Shown one piece after another: positions 17,002 to 26,303 of a stretch of DNA of 64,000 nt. The DNA comes from DAIQNV01 sp036788215 (GTDB taxonomy: Bacteria; Planctomycetota; Phycisphaerae; Phycisphaerales; UBA1924), in assembly GCA_036788215.1 (NCBI GenBank), contig DAIQNV010000004.1, forward strand, positions 12,080-76,079. Reading direction: 5' to 3'. The notes below the pieces were generated by a model that searched no databases, was not told the DNA's origin, and saw nothing but the letters and a program-made list of their open reading frames with translations. Position 1 is the stretch's first letter, and every line of letters starts with the position of its first letter. Made by a program: the position numbers and the translations under genes.

Positions 17002-18966
17002 ATGGGCACAACGCAACGCAACAGGCTGGTCGCCGGCGGGGCACTCCTGCTCTTCCTGGCGCTCTCCGCGGTGACGAGCGGGCTGATCGCGACGAGCGTG
17101 GGGCGGAACGAGCTGGGGTACGCGGACACCGTCGCGGAGAGCGACCCGCCGGAGGTCGCCGCGGGGATCGCGATGGGGGCGTTCCGCGGGCTGTTCGTGA
17201 ACTTCCTTTGGATCCGGGCCAACGACCTGAAGCAGGAGGGCAAGTTCCACGAGTCGGTGGAGCTTGCCCGGGCGATCACGAAGCTGCAGCCCCGTTTCCC
17301 GCGCGTCTGGGCCTTCCACGCGTGGAACCTGTCGTACAACATCTCGGTCGCGACGCAGACGCCCGAGGAGCGGTACGAATGGGTGATGGCCGGCGTGAAG
17401 CTGCTCCGCGACGAGGGCATCCCGGCGAACCCCAACGACCTCACGCTGCACCGCGAGCTGGCGTGGATCTATCTGCACAAGATCGCGGGCTACACCGACG
17501 ACTCGAACCAGTTCTACAAGAGGCGGGTCGCCGACGAGTGGACGGGCGTTCTGGGCGAGCCCCCGCGTCCGACCGATGGCATCGCCGACCGCGACACGAT
17601 CGTGCGTCTGTACGCCGAGTGGCTGGGCGAGATGGCCCAGGCGCCGGACACGCTGGATGAGCTCACCTCCTCGGACGAGCGGGTCGCCGAGCTGGTCGCG
17701 GCGCTGGACGAGCGCGTGCAGATGGAGCCGGGCGACGAACTGCTGCGCCGGTGGGCGCTGCACGACGCGGTCTCGCGGAACGTCCGCGACGACGAGTACC
17801 GGGCGACCTTCGGCGAGCGGTCGCGGGTCTTCGACGAGCTGGTCAACGCGCCGCGGTTCGCGAGCGCGTGGGAGCGGCTGCTCGCGCACACGCGCAAGCG
17901 GGTGCTCCTGGACAAGTACAACATGAGTCCCGCGCTCATGATCCGCTACACAGAGAAGTTCGGGCCGATCGACTGGCGCCACCCCGCGGCGCACGCGCTG
18001 TACTGGTCCTACCGGGGGGTGGAGCGGGCGATGACGCGGTACGAGGAGTTCAAGGAGAAGGACTTCGACTTCACCAACGCGGACCGCATCGTGATGCAGT
18101 CCGTGCAGCAGCTCTGGCGGACCGGCGACATCTACTTCAACTTCCTCGATTTCGCCTCGGGCATGCGGGGCTATTTCCAGGCGGTGCCCAACCCCTACTT
18201 CGTCGAGAGCTACGGGAAGATGGCGCAGGAGGTGAAGGACCGGGGCGGCATCTTCGAGTCCGACCAGCGCGTGCACCGCACCTACGCAGCGGGGTACGAG
18301 AACTTCCTCGCGGACGCGATCATCTTCTTCTACCGTCGCGGGCAGATGGATCGCGCGGAATACTGGTACCGGGAGTTCCGCGTCTTCGAGAACCAGAACA
18401 TGCACGACACGGAGCGCCAGCTCGACATCCGCTCGATGCCGCTCGATGAATTCGTGCAGTTCAACCTCCTCGACCGCATGGCCAGCCCCAACATCGCGGT
18501 GCAGGAGGTCTACTCGAACCTGCAGGGGGCGTACGCCAGCCTGCTGCGGGGCGAGCGCGAGGCCTTCACCAACCAGTTCGAGTACGCGAAGCGCACGCAC
18601 CGCTACTTCATGACCCAGCAGTACCGACAGGTCGTCGCGGCCGGGTCGACCGGCCAGCGGATGGAGTTCATGGACGCCGACTTCCGCCTCGTCGCGGGCG
18701 GCGCGTTCACGAACATCATCTCCATCCTGCCCCTGCAGGAGGCCCAGCTCGTCTACACCTACGCCCCGGACGACCTCAAGCGCTTCGCCTACGACATCAT
18801 GGCCCAGCGCTTCAAGGAGGACGTCAACGAGGAGGCGGAGGGCGACGACGACACCTTCGCGTCGCTCTTCCCGGAGCCCCCGGACATGCAGGCCTTCCGT
18901 GTCTACCTCGCCTCCAGCGAACGCCAGCGGTCCGAACGACGCCTCGACCACATCAACCGCCAGTAG
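17002..18966 (+). CDS. Membrane-anchored helical-repeat protein, unknown function
   Basis: Not a family I can name. The 654-residue protein starts with an N-terminal anchor (NRLVAGGALLLFLALSAVTSG) and a second weakly hydrophobic segment (GAFRGLFVNFLWIRANDLKQ). The rest is soluble and helical with TPR-like spacing, for example KFHESVELARAITKLQPRFP, which reads as a TPR helix pair, and QMDRAEYWYREF. It is rich in Trp, Tyr and Phe. The ATG start lies 42 bases after the permease stop, and the gene is the last of the SPFH-ABC run, so it is likely a periplasmic-facing partner of that system. No catalytic motif was seen. Confidence 0.82.
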   Translation: MGTTQRNRLVAGGALLLFLALSAVTSGLIATSVGRNELGYADTVAESDPPEVAAGIAMGAFRGLFVNFLWIRANDLKQEGKFHESVELARAITKLQPRFPRVWAFHAWNLSYNISVATQTPEERYEWVMAGVKLLRDEGIPANPNDLTLHRELAWIYLHKIAGYTDDSNQFYKRRVADEWTGVLGEPPRPTDGIADRDTIVRLYAEWLGEMAQAPDTLDELTSSDERVAELVAALDERVQMEPGDELLRRWALHDAVSRNVRDDEYRATFGERSRVFDELVNAPRFASAWERLLAHTRKRVLLDKYNMSPALMIRYTEKFGPIDWRHPAAHALYWSYRGVERAMTRYEEFKEKDFDFTNADRIVMQSVQQLWRTGDIYFNFLDFASGMRGYFQAVPNPYFVESYGKMAQEVKDRGGIFESDQRVHRTYAAGYENFLADAIIFFYRRGQMDRAEYWYREFRVFENQNMHDTERQLDIRSMPLDEFVQFNLLDRMASPNIAVQEVYSNLQGAYASLLRGEREAFTNQFEYAKRTHRYFMTQQYRQVVAAGSTGQRMEFMDADFRLVAGGAFTNIISILPLQEAQLVYTYAPDDLKRFAYDIMAQRFKEDVNEEAEGDDDTFASLFPEPPDMQAFRVYLASSERQRSERRLDHINRQ

Positions 18967-18999
18967 CGCCGGTCCGCCGGGCTCCCGGGCCCCGGCCCG

Positions 19000-19995
19000 T
19001 CACTTCATCAGGCGCTCCGCCGCCTCGCGGTAGCGGGCCACCGTGCCCTCGACCACCTCCGCCGGCAGTTCCGGCCCGGGCGAGGTCTTGTCCCACTGGC
19101 CCGACGCGACCAGGGCCTCGAGGTACTCCCGGACGAACTGCTTGTCGAAACTCGCCTGGGCCCGGCCCGGCTCGTACCCCGCCGCCGGCCAGAACCGGCT
19201 GCTGTCGGGCGTCAGCGCCTCGTCGATCAGGATCGGCCCGCCCACCGGCCCGCCTGATCCGTCCAGGGGCAGCCCGAACTCGAACTTCGTGTCCGCGATG
19301 ATGATCCCGCGCTCGAGCGCGTACGCCGCCGCCTCGGTGTAGATCCGCAGGGCGGCGTCGCGCAGGCGACCGGCGGTGCCGGCGCCGGCCTCGTTGTCGA
19401 TCGCCCGGGCCGCGGTGTCGAAGTCGATGTTCTCGTCGTGGGCCCCGCCCTCCGCCTTGGTCGCGGGGGTGAAGACCGGCTCGGGCAGGCGGTCGCACTG
19501 GCGGAGTCCCGGGGGCAGCGCGACCCCGCAGACGGAGCCGGTCCGCTGGTAGTCCTTCCAGCCGCTGCCCTCGAGATACCCCCGGACGACGAACTCGACC
19601 GGGAGCACCCGGCAGGCCCGCCCGATCGTCATCCGCCCCTCCAGGGCAGAACGAGGGGTGAAGCCCGGGCCCACCGCGTCGTCCGGGATGTCGTCGGTCT
19701 CGGTCGAGATCAGGTGCGTACCCACGATCCCCCGCCCCGCGATCCACCGGAGCCAGAAGGTGGCGATGGAGGTGAGCAGGCGCCCCTTCCCGGGCACCGG
19801 CGTGGGCAGGACGACATCGAACGCGCTCAGCCGGTCGCTCGCGACCATGAGGACCCGGGGCCCGCCCTCGTCCGGGGGCAGTTCGTAGACGTCGCGCACC
19901 TTTCCCTGCCGGCGTCCGGGCAGGCCCAGGTCGCTCGCCATCAGGGCCCCGACGCCCCCCGCCTCCGCCCGCTCAGCCATCGCCGACCCTTTCAT
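19000..19995 (-). CDS. purC: Phosphoribosylaminoimidazole-succinocarboxamide synthase
   Basis: PurC joins CAIR and aspartate to give SAICAR in purine synthesis. The diagnostic segments are GKVRDVYELP, VASDRLSAFDVVLPTPVPGK, VEFVVRGYLEGSGWKDYQR, PVFTPATKAEGGAHDENI, IIIADTKFEFG and LIDEALTPDSSRFW. Length is about 331 residues. The start at 19995 (ATG, GGGGGA five bases upstream) and the one at 19980 are both plausible. It is convergent with the repeat protein gene (34-base gap) and divergent from the GH10-like gene. No PurC fusion partner is present. Confidence 0.95.
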   Translation of the reverse strand: MKGSAMAERAEAGGVGALMASDLGLPGRRQGKVRDVYELPPDEGGPRVLMVASDRLSAFDVVLPTPVPGKGRLLTSIATFWLRWIAGRGIVGTHLISTETDDIPDDAVGPGFTPRSALEGRMTIGRACRVLPVEFVVRGYLEGSGWKDYQRTGSVCGVALPPGLRQCDRLPEPVFTPATKAEGGAHDENIDFDTAARAIDNEAGAGTAGRLRDAALRIYTEAAAYALERGIIIADTKFEFGLPLDGSGGPVGGPILIDEALTPDSSRFWPAAGYEPGRAQASFDKQFVREYLEALVASGQWDKTSPGPELPAEVVEGTVARYREAAERLMK

Positions 19996-20200
19996 GACCG
20001 TCCCCCGCCGCCCGCCCCCGCGAACGGGTGTTTCCCGGGGCCCTTGCCCCCGCCCGTCCGCGAGCGACAATGTACGCTGTGGGGCGGGAAGGGAACCGCG
20101 CCGGCCGACGCCGGCCCGCGCAGGCCCTCACCCACGATGCCGGAGCGTGCCCGAACGGGGCCCCGCTCCCGAGCCGGCCAGAGGAGGGCCCCCGAGCCGC

Positions 20201-22087
20201 ATGCTGAGCTTCCTGGTCTTCGAAGGCGATCAACCCGCGACTTCGCTGTCGCTCCGTCACGAGTGTCTCGTCGGGCCCGAAGAGGTCCCCGTCGCGGGGG
20301 AGGTGAAATTCGAGGACGGTCTGGCACGCTGCACGAAGACGAACGGGGATGCCGCGAGCCTCTCGCTGCAGTTCGGGCTCGACGCGGAGACCCTGAGCCT
20401 GCTGAACGCCCACGCGATCGGCGAGGACGCCCCGATCGATGAGGCGGCCCTCCGGGAGAAGATCAAGAAGGACCGGGCGGAGCGGGCCCGGCTCGCTGCG
20501 GGGATCGACGATGCGCACCCGGGCAAGGCCCCGCCTTCGGAAGCGGCGGCGCCCTTCACCGACGAGACGGGCCTCTCGACGCTCCAGCCCCTGGGCGTGC
20601 TGACGCTGCGGACCTGCCTCCTGCCGGAGCGCGAGGAGCCCTACCTGCTCGCGCTCGAACTCGCCCGCCACCGCCTGATGCTCTTCCTGAACAAGCTCGA
20701 GGAGTGGCAGCTCTTCGACCTCCCGCCCGACCACCCGGTGCTCGAGCTCTTCGAGCAGGCCCGACTGCTCTTCACCGAGGCGCTGGTCGCCCAGCGCTCC
20801 GGGCGCGACGACCACGCCTCCAGCCATGGCTACAGCCCCGAGGCCCACCGGCTCGCCTGCCGGGCCCTGTGGCTGGCGGTCGAAGCGGGCGAGCGCCTGG
20901 CCCTCGAGCACGCGTCGCGCGACTTCGGGCCCCGCGTCTCGGGCAAGATCTACGCGGAGTACCTCGAGCGCACCCCAGCGGGGCACCCCGGGCGCTCGCG
21001 GGCCAACGCGCCGGTGCTCTCCGCGGACCGCCCGGGCCTGATCCTCTCCCAGCGCCCGGTCCTGGGGGTCGCGGTCTCGCCCACCTCGTTCAGCGAGCCC
21101 GCGCAGCAGGTGGCGTCGACCGCGGTCGACTTCCTGCAGATGCCCATGCGGTGGATCGAGATGGAGCCCACCGAGGGCAAGTACGCCTTCAAGGGCACCG
21201 ACCAGTGGATCGAGTGGGCGGTCCGGCGGGCCAAGCTCCCGGTCGTCGCGGGGCCCGTCATCGACTTCCGGCCGAGCTGCGTCCCGGAGTGGCTGTACAT
21301 CTGGGAGAACGACTACGAGACGCTGCGCGAGCTCGTCTACGAGCACCTCCGCAACGTCGTCACCCGCTACCGGCGCACGATCGGGCGCTGGACCGTCCTC
21401 TCGGGCGTCCATTCGAACGACAACTTCCACTTCAGTTTCGACCAGATGATGGACCTCACCCGCGTCTGCGTCCTCGTCGCCCGCAAGCTGCACCCGACCG
21501 CGAAGGTGCTGGTCGAGCTCACCCAGCCCTGGGGCGAGTACTACACCGCCAACCGGCGCAGCCTGCCCCCGATGCTCTACGCGGAGATGGTCAGCCAGGC
21601 CGGCATCACCGTCGACGGGTTCAACATCCGCGTGCAGATGGGACAGCCGGTCGCCGGACAGTCGACGCGCGATCTCATGGCCTTCAGCGCCATGCTCGAC
21701 CGCTACGCGGTGCTGGAGAAGCCCCTCAGCCTCACGGTGGGCGTCCCGAGCGCCACCCCGGAAGCGACCAACGCGTCGGAGAACAACGCCATCCAGCCCG
21801 GCTTCTGGCGCGCCCCCTGGAGCGAGGGCCAGCAGGCGGACTGGCTCACCGCGGTCGCGAGCATCGCGATGGCCAAGCCCTTCGTGCAGTCCGTCTGCTG
21901 GCACGAGCTGTACGACCTGCCCCAGGCCGCGGAGATGCCCCGGGGGGGCGTCATCGACGTGCAGGGCCAGCACAAGCCCGCCGCCGCCCGCCTGGGCGAG
22001 CTCCGCGAGGCGCTCCGCACCGGCACGAACCCCGCGCACCTCGACCGCGACGCGCTGCTCAACCGCGCGAGCGGGGGCAAGGGCTGA
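20201..22087 (+). CDS. GH10-like (xylanase fold) protein lacking the usual catalytic glutamates
   Basis: The ATG at 20201 follows GAGGAGGG. The first 270 residues form an unrecognised N-terminal domain. The second half reads like a GH10 TIM barrel: MRWIEMEPTEGKYAF, VAGPVIDFRPSCVPEW, the helix YEHLRNVVTRYRRTIGRW, VLVELTQPWGEYY, then VDGFNIRVQMG and SVCWHELYD. By position, the acid/base glutamate of WDVVNE would be Gly402 (W397-T-V-L-S-G) and the nucleophile of ITELD would be Val513 (L-T-V-G-V). Both appear absent, so xylanase activity is doubtful; a carbohydrate-binding or divergent role is more likely. This alignment is by eye. It lies 3 bases upstream of the HhH protein. Confidence 0.8.
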   Translation: MLSFLVFEGDQPATSLSLRHECLVGPEEVPVAGEVKFEDGLARCTKTNGDAASLSLQFGLDAETLSLLNAHAIGEDAPIDEAALREKIKKDRAERARLAAGIDDAHPGKAPPSEAAAPFTDETGLSTLQPLGVLTLRTCLLPEREEPYLLALELARHRLMLFLNKLEEWQLFDLPPDHPVLELFEQARLLFTEALVAQRSGRDDHASSHGYSPEAHRLACRALWLAVEAGERLALEHASRDFGPRVSGKIYAEYLERTPAGHPGRSRANAPVLSADRPGLILSQRPVLGVAVSPTSFSEPAQQVASTAVDFLQMPMRWIEMEPTEGKYAFKGTDQWIEWAVRRAKLPVVAGPVIDFRPSCVPEWLYIWENDYETLRELVYEHLRNVVTRYRRTIGRWTVLSGVHSNDNFHFSFDQMMDLTRVCVLVARKLHPTAKVLVELTQPWGEYYTANRRSLPPMLYAEMVSQAGITVDGFNIRVQMGQPVAGQSTRDLMAFSAMLDRYAVLEKPLSLTVGVPSATPEATNASENNAIQPGFWRAPWSEGQQADWLTAVASIAMAKPFVQSVCWHELYDLPQAAEMPRGGVIDVQGQHKPAAARLGELREALRTGTNPAHLDRDALLNRASGGKG

Positions 22088-22090
22088 CCG

Positions 22091-22645
22091 GTGCCGGCGG
22101 GCGACCGCGCGCCGGGGCTGGCGATGCTCGCCGCCGGGTTCGTCGGGGGCGTCGCCACCCTCGGGCTGATCTGGTCCGTCTCGACGCGTCCGGTCGCGGT
22201 CCCGGCGCCGCCCCAGGCTCCGTCGCCGGTGCGCACGCTCGCGCCGATCGGGCGCGCCGAGGCCCCGCCAGCGCCCGCGACCATCGCTGACCCCGCGCCC
22301 GCGGCGCTCGAGGCGGCGCGCCCGCCCGAACCGCAAGGGACACCCGCTGCGCTGCCTTCGGAAACGCCCGTCGAGGTCGCTCCCAGCCCCGAGCCCGACG
22401 GGCCGGCGGTCGAGCCCGCGACAGAGCCGGCCCCCGCCAACCCCGCGACCACGCGCATCCGGATCAACACCGCGACCGCTGCGGAGCTCGACCTCCTGCC
22501 CGGGATAGGCCCGGCGCTCGCGGCCCGGATCATCGAGTCCCGCCGGGTGGAAGGCCCCTTCAGTGGGCCCGCGGACCTCGAGCGGGTCCGGGGGATCGGG
22601 CCCAAGACCGCGGAGAACATCGCGCCGCTCGTCCGTTTCGACTGA
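22091..22645 (+). CDS. Membrane-anchored ComEA-like helix-hairpin-helix protein
   Basis: GTG start. A hydrophobic anchor (LAMLAAGFVGGVATLGLIW) follows ten residues, then a Pro/Ala-rich linker of about 85 residues. A C-terminal double HhH module starts with RINTATAAELDLLPGIG and ends with ERVRGIGPKTAENIAPL. This layout matches ComEA, the DNA receptor of natural transformation, or a general DNA-binding HhH protein. At 184 residues the length fits. No comEC or pilus gene is nearby. It lies between the GH10-like gene (3 bases) and mfd (39 bases), probably in one transcript. Confidence 0.85.
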   Translation: MPAGDRAPGLAMLAAGFVGGVATLGLIWSVSTRPVAVPAPPQAPSPVRTLAPIGRAEAPPAPATIADPAPAALEAARPPEPQGTPAALPSETPVEVAPSPEPDGPAVEPATEPAPANPATTRIRINTATAAELDLLPGIGPALAARIIESRRVEGPFSGPADLERVRGIGPKTAENIAPLVRFD

Positions 22646-22684
22646 GATTCGGCGGGTCCCGGCCCCTCCTACGCTTGCAGCCGA

Positions 22685-25600
22685 GTGGCCGATTCGTTCG
22701 ACCCGTTGATCCCGATCGCTGCCGACCCGGCCCTGCGGACGCTGGCCCGGAGCCTCGCTGCGCGCCGACGGGTCGTCGCAACCGGGGCGTCGGGGTCGAG
22801 CACGACCCTGGTCGTCGCGGCTCTGGCCCGAGAACTCAAGCGACCGGTGCTCCTGGTGGGGGCCCACCTCGACGAGGCGGACGAGGCGGCTGACGAACTG
22901 GCGACGCTGGGCGTGGCGACGGTGCAGCTGCCGGCGCTCGAGGTCCTGCCCGGCGAGAGCGGGGTGAGCCCCGAGCTCGCGGGACGGCGCCTGGCGGGCG
23001 TGCGGGCCCTCTTGTCGCTGGCGGAGGACGCGGCGCCGGTGGTGCTGGCACCGATCCAGGCGCTGATGCAGAGGCTCCCGAGCCTTGAGGATCTCGCGGG
23101 CCTGGCCCGCCGGCTCCGCGTGGGAGACCAGGGGGACCCGACGGGCCTCCTGAAGTGGCTGGTGGACCTCGGGTACCGGCGCGTCGAAGCGGTGGAGGAG
23201 CCCGGGGATGTCGCGCTGCGGGGGGGGATCCTCGATGTCTTCCCCGCGTCCGGCGCGGTCGTGAGGCCCAAGGGGGCGCCCGTCGACGAGGAAACGAACG
23301 CCCCGGTCCGGCTCGACTTCTTTGGCGATGAGCTCGACCGGCTCAGCGAGATCGACCCGGACACGCTGGGCTCCGATCGGGCGCTCGACGCGGTGGAGCT
23401 GTTCACCGCGGACGCATCGAGGCTGATGCCCACGAGCGGTGGCATGAGCGCCGCTGAGGTCGTGCCGGAGCGTGCGGTGGTGGTGCTCTCCGAGACCCTG
23501 GAAGTCGTGGAGCAGGGGCGGGGGTACTTCGAAAGGGCCCACGACGGTCGGGCGATCGACGGGCCCCCCGCGGTCCTCAAGCTCCTGGGCTCGCGGTTCC
23601 ACTGCCTGGCGGAGATCAACCAGTTCAGCCCCGGGCAGGCGTCGACGGACACGCGCGTGGAGCTGCCGGTGGAGGCGCTCCCGCAGCTGGAGCGGGACCC
23701 GAGTGCGGCGCTCGCGGAACTGGTGGAACTCTCGGCGAGCGCGCCGGTGCGCGTGCCCTGCCAGAACGCGGGCGAGCGGGAGCGCCTGGCTGAGCTGATC
23801 GCGGAGGCGGACGCTCAGAAGAGCGTGCGCACGATGGACGCGTACATCCACCGGGGGTTCGTGTGGGGGCGGGGCGAAGAGCTTGCGTTTACGCTCGCGC
23901 CCTACCACGAGCTGATGCGCCGGTTCGATGTCCGGCGCAAGTCGGGCCGCCTGCGGGCCGGGCGGGCGATGGACACCTTCCTCGATATCGAGGTGGGCGA
24001 CTATGTCGTGCACGCGGACCACGGGATCGCGAAGTTCATCGGGCTCGAGCTCCTGCCCCCACGCCAGATCGGGGCGAAGCCCACGCCTGCGGAGGCGCCG
24101 ACGCCCAGGCTGCGCCCCGACGGGAAGCAGAAGGTCGCGAAGGAGAAGGTCGAGTTCGTCGAGTACCTGACGCTGGAGTTCGGGGGCTCGAGCCGTCTGC
24201 ACGTGCCGGCGACACAGATCGACATCGTGCAGAAGTATGTGGGCGGGTTCAACGGGAAGCCCCCCCTCAGCCACATCGGCGGGACGAAGTGGAGGAACCA
24301 GAAGGCAAAGGTTTCCGAGAGCGTGCGGGACCTCGCGGCGGAGATGCTCCGCGTGCGCGCCGCGCGCGAGCACCTGCCCGGCACCCGCTACCCGGGCGAC
24401 ACCACCTGGCAGCGCGAGTTCGAGGCGGAGTTCCCGTATACCGAGACCGAGGACCAGCTCGCGGCCCTGCAGGAGATCAAGAAGGACATGTCGGGCGAAC
24501 GGCCCATGGACCGCCTGCTCTGCGGGGACGTGGGCTTCGGCAAGACCGAGGTCGCGATCCGCGCCGCGTTCAAGGCGTGCGAGTTCGGCAAGCAGGTCGC
24601 GGTGCTCGTCCCCACGACCGTGCTCGCGGAGCAGCACGAGAGGACCTTCCGCCAGCGCTTCGCCGCCTACCCCTTCAAGGTCGAGAGCCTGAGCCGCTTC
24701 AAGACGACGAAGGAGATCAACGACACGCTGGCGGCGGTCCGCAAGGGCCAGATCGACGTGGTGATCGGGACGCACCGGCTCTTGAGTAAGGATGTCCGCT
24801 TCGCGGATCTCGGGCTGGTCGTCATCGACGAGGAGCAGCGGTTCGGCGTGGAGCACAAGGAGCGTCTCCTGCAACTGCGGACGCAGGTGGAGGTGCTGAC
24901 GCTGAGCGCCACGCCGATCCCCAGGACGCTGCACATGGCGATGCTGGGGCTGCGGGACATCAGCTCGCTGACGACGCCGCCCCTGGACCGGCGCGCGATC
25001 GTGACGGAGGTGATCCCCTACAACGCGCAGCGCGTGAAGCGCGCAATCGAGCGGGAACTCGCGCGTGAGGGGCAGATTTACTATGTGCACAACCGCGTGC
25101 ACGACATCGAGACCGTCGCGAGCACCATCCGGGGGCTCGTGCCCGAGGCGCGGATCGTCGTGGGGCACGGGCAGATGGCGCCGAAGGACCTCGAGGCGGT
25201 CATGCTCAAGTTCATGCGCCGCGAGGCGGACATCCTCGTCGCGACCACGATCATCGAGAGCGGCATCGACAACCCGACCGCGAACACGATGATCATCGAC
25301 GACGCCGACCGCTACGGGCTCGCCGATCTGCACCAGCTGCGCGGGCGCGTCGGGCGGTACAAGCACCGGGCCTACTGCTACCTCCTGCTGCCGGGCGACC
25401 GGACGGTCAAGGAAGTCGCGCAGAAGCGTCTCAAGGCGATCGAGCAGTACTCGATGCTCGGTGCCGGGTTCAAGATCGCCATGCGCGACCTCGAGATCAG
25501 GGGCGCGGGCAACATCCTGGGCGCCGAGCAGTCGGGCCACATCGCCGCGGTCGGCTACGAGATGTACTGCCGCCTGCTGGAACACGCGGTGAAGGATCTG

Positions 25601-26161
25601 ACCCGCGACCCCGACGCCCAGACGGTGAGCCAGACGACCGTCGAGATCGGGCTGAACGGGGTGATCCCGAGGGCCTACATCCCCAGCGACGCCCGAAGGC
25701 TCGAGGCCTATCGCAGGCTCGCCACCGCGGAGACGGGCGAAGCGATCGACAAGGTCGCGCTCGACCTCGCGAGCGCGTACGGGGGCGCGCCCCGGGCGGT
25801 CGAGCGCCTCATCGAGCTCGCCCGCGTCCGGGTCGCCGCCGCGGGGCTGAGCGTGCGGACGGTGACCCGCCGGGGCCCGGACATCGTCTTCCTCTGCCCG
25901 GATCCGGCGCCGGTGGTGGGGGCCCTGGAGGGAGCGCAGGGGACGGTGCGGGCGGTCTCCAAGGAGCTTGCGCAGACCAACGCGCGGAGCATGCAGGGGG
26001 AACCGCTGGCGGAGGTCTATTGGCGCCCCCCGACGAGCTACCTCGAGCCCGATTCGCTCGCCCGCGTGCTGGTCAGACGCCTGGCGGGACCCACCGCCGA
26101 AACCGGGGGTGTCGGGTTGGCTGCGCAAAGGTCCGGTCAGGATTTAACCGCTAAACCGTGA
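22685..26161 (+). CDS. mfd: Transcription-repair coupling factor Mfd
   Basis: Mfd removes stalled RNA polymerase from lesions and recruits UvrA. It is full length at 1158 residues, with a GTG start. The UvrB-like N-terminal module includes GGILDVFPASGAVVRP. The RNA polymerase interaction domain has VGDYVVHADHGIAKFIGLE near 440. The RecG-like motor has Walker A GDVGFGKTE (about 614-622), DEEQRFGV (about 714), TLSATPIPRTLHMA, and LRGRVGR (about 884). The C-terminal TRCF domain is present. The coupling domain contains a Pro/Lys-rich stretch (KPTPAEAPTPRLRPDGK) that looks like a lineage-specific loop. It is the largest gene in the window and lies upstream of phoU. Confidence 0.97.
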   Translation: MADSFDPLIPIAADPALRTLARSLAARRRVVATGASGSSTTLVVAALARELKRPVLLVGAHLDEADEAADELATLGVATVQLPALEVLPGESGVSPELAGRRLAGVRALLSLAEDAAPVVLAPIQALMQRLPSLEDLAGLARRLRVGDQGDPTGLLKWLVDLGYRRVEAVEEPGDVALRGGILDVFPASGAVVRPKGAPVDEETNAPVRLDFFGDELDRLSEIDPDTLGSDRALDAVELFTADASRLMPTSGGMSAAEVVPERAVVVLSETLEVVEQGRGYFERAHDGRAIDGPPAVLKLLGSRFHCLAEINQFSPGQASTDTRVELPVEALPQLERDPSAALAELVELSASAPVRVPCQNAGERERLAELIAEADAQKSVRTMDAYIHRGFVWGRGEELAFTLAPYHELMRRFDVRRKSGRLRAGRAMDTFLDIEVGDYVVHADHGIAKFIGLELLPPRQIGAKPTPAEAPTPRLRPDGKQKVAKEKVEFVEYLTLEFGGSSRLHVPATQIDIVQKYVGGFNGKPPLSHIGGTKWRNQKAKVSESVRDLAAEMLRVRAAREHLPGTRYPGDTTWQREFEAEFPYTETEDQLAALQEIKKDMSGERPMDRLLCGDVGFGKTEVAIRAAFKACEFGKQVAVLVPTTVLAEQHERTFRQRFAAYPFKVESLSRFKTTKEINDTLAAVRKGQIDVVIGTHRLLSKDVRFADLGLVVIDEEQRFGVEHKERLLQLRTQVEVLTLSATPIPRTLHMAMLGLRDISSLTTPPLDRRAIVTEVIPYNAQRVKRAIERELAREGQIYYVHNRVHDIETVASTIRGLVPEARIVVGHGQMAPKDLEAVMLKFMRREADILVATTIIESGIDNPTANTMIIDDADRYGLADLHQLRGRVGRYKHRAYCYLLLPGDRTVKEVAQKRLKAIEQYSMLGAGFKIAMRDLEIRGAGNILGAEQSGHIAAVGYEMYCRLLEHAVKDLTRDPDAQTVSQTTVEIGLNGVIPRAYIPSDARRLEAYRRLATAETGEAIDKVALDLASAYGGAPRAVERLIELARVRVAAAGLSVRTVTRRGPDIVFLCPDPAPVVGALEGAQGTVRAVSKELAQTNARSMQGEPLAEVYWRPPTSYLEPDSLARVLVRRLAGPTAETGGVGLAAQRSGQDLTAKP

Positions 26162-26303
26162 ATACCGCTTTATTTGCGGTCCGCGAGATCAAGCCGGGCG
26201 TTGCCTATGGCCGACGCTGGCCTAGAGTCCCGATCCGCGTGTGCGGAATTGATCACCTAAAAAGGGTGTGTGTTCCCCGCGTTGAGATCCGGAGAGCGTT
26301 GGC

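Noticed and set aside
19996..20070. TTG start for purC that extends it by 25 codons
   Set aside because: The added residues are low-complexity and unlike PurC; ATG starts at 19995 or 19980 are better.
19973..26128. Very long open frame (over 2000 codons) on the strand opposite the GH10-like, HhH and mfd genes
   Set aside because: Its composition is that of an antisense shadow in GC-rich DNA (Arg, His, Asp, Gly-rich, no motifs), and it covers three well-supported genes. Similar antisense frames at 14383-18951 and 38109-43691 were rejected for the same reason.
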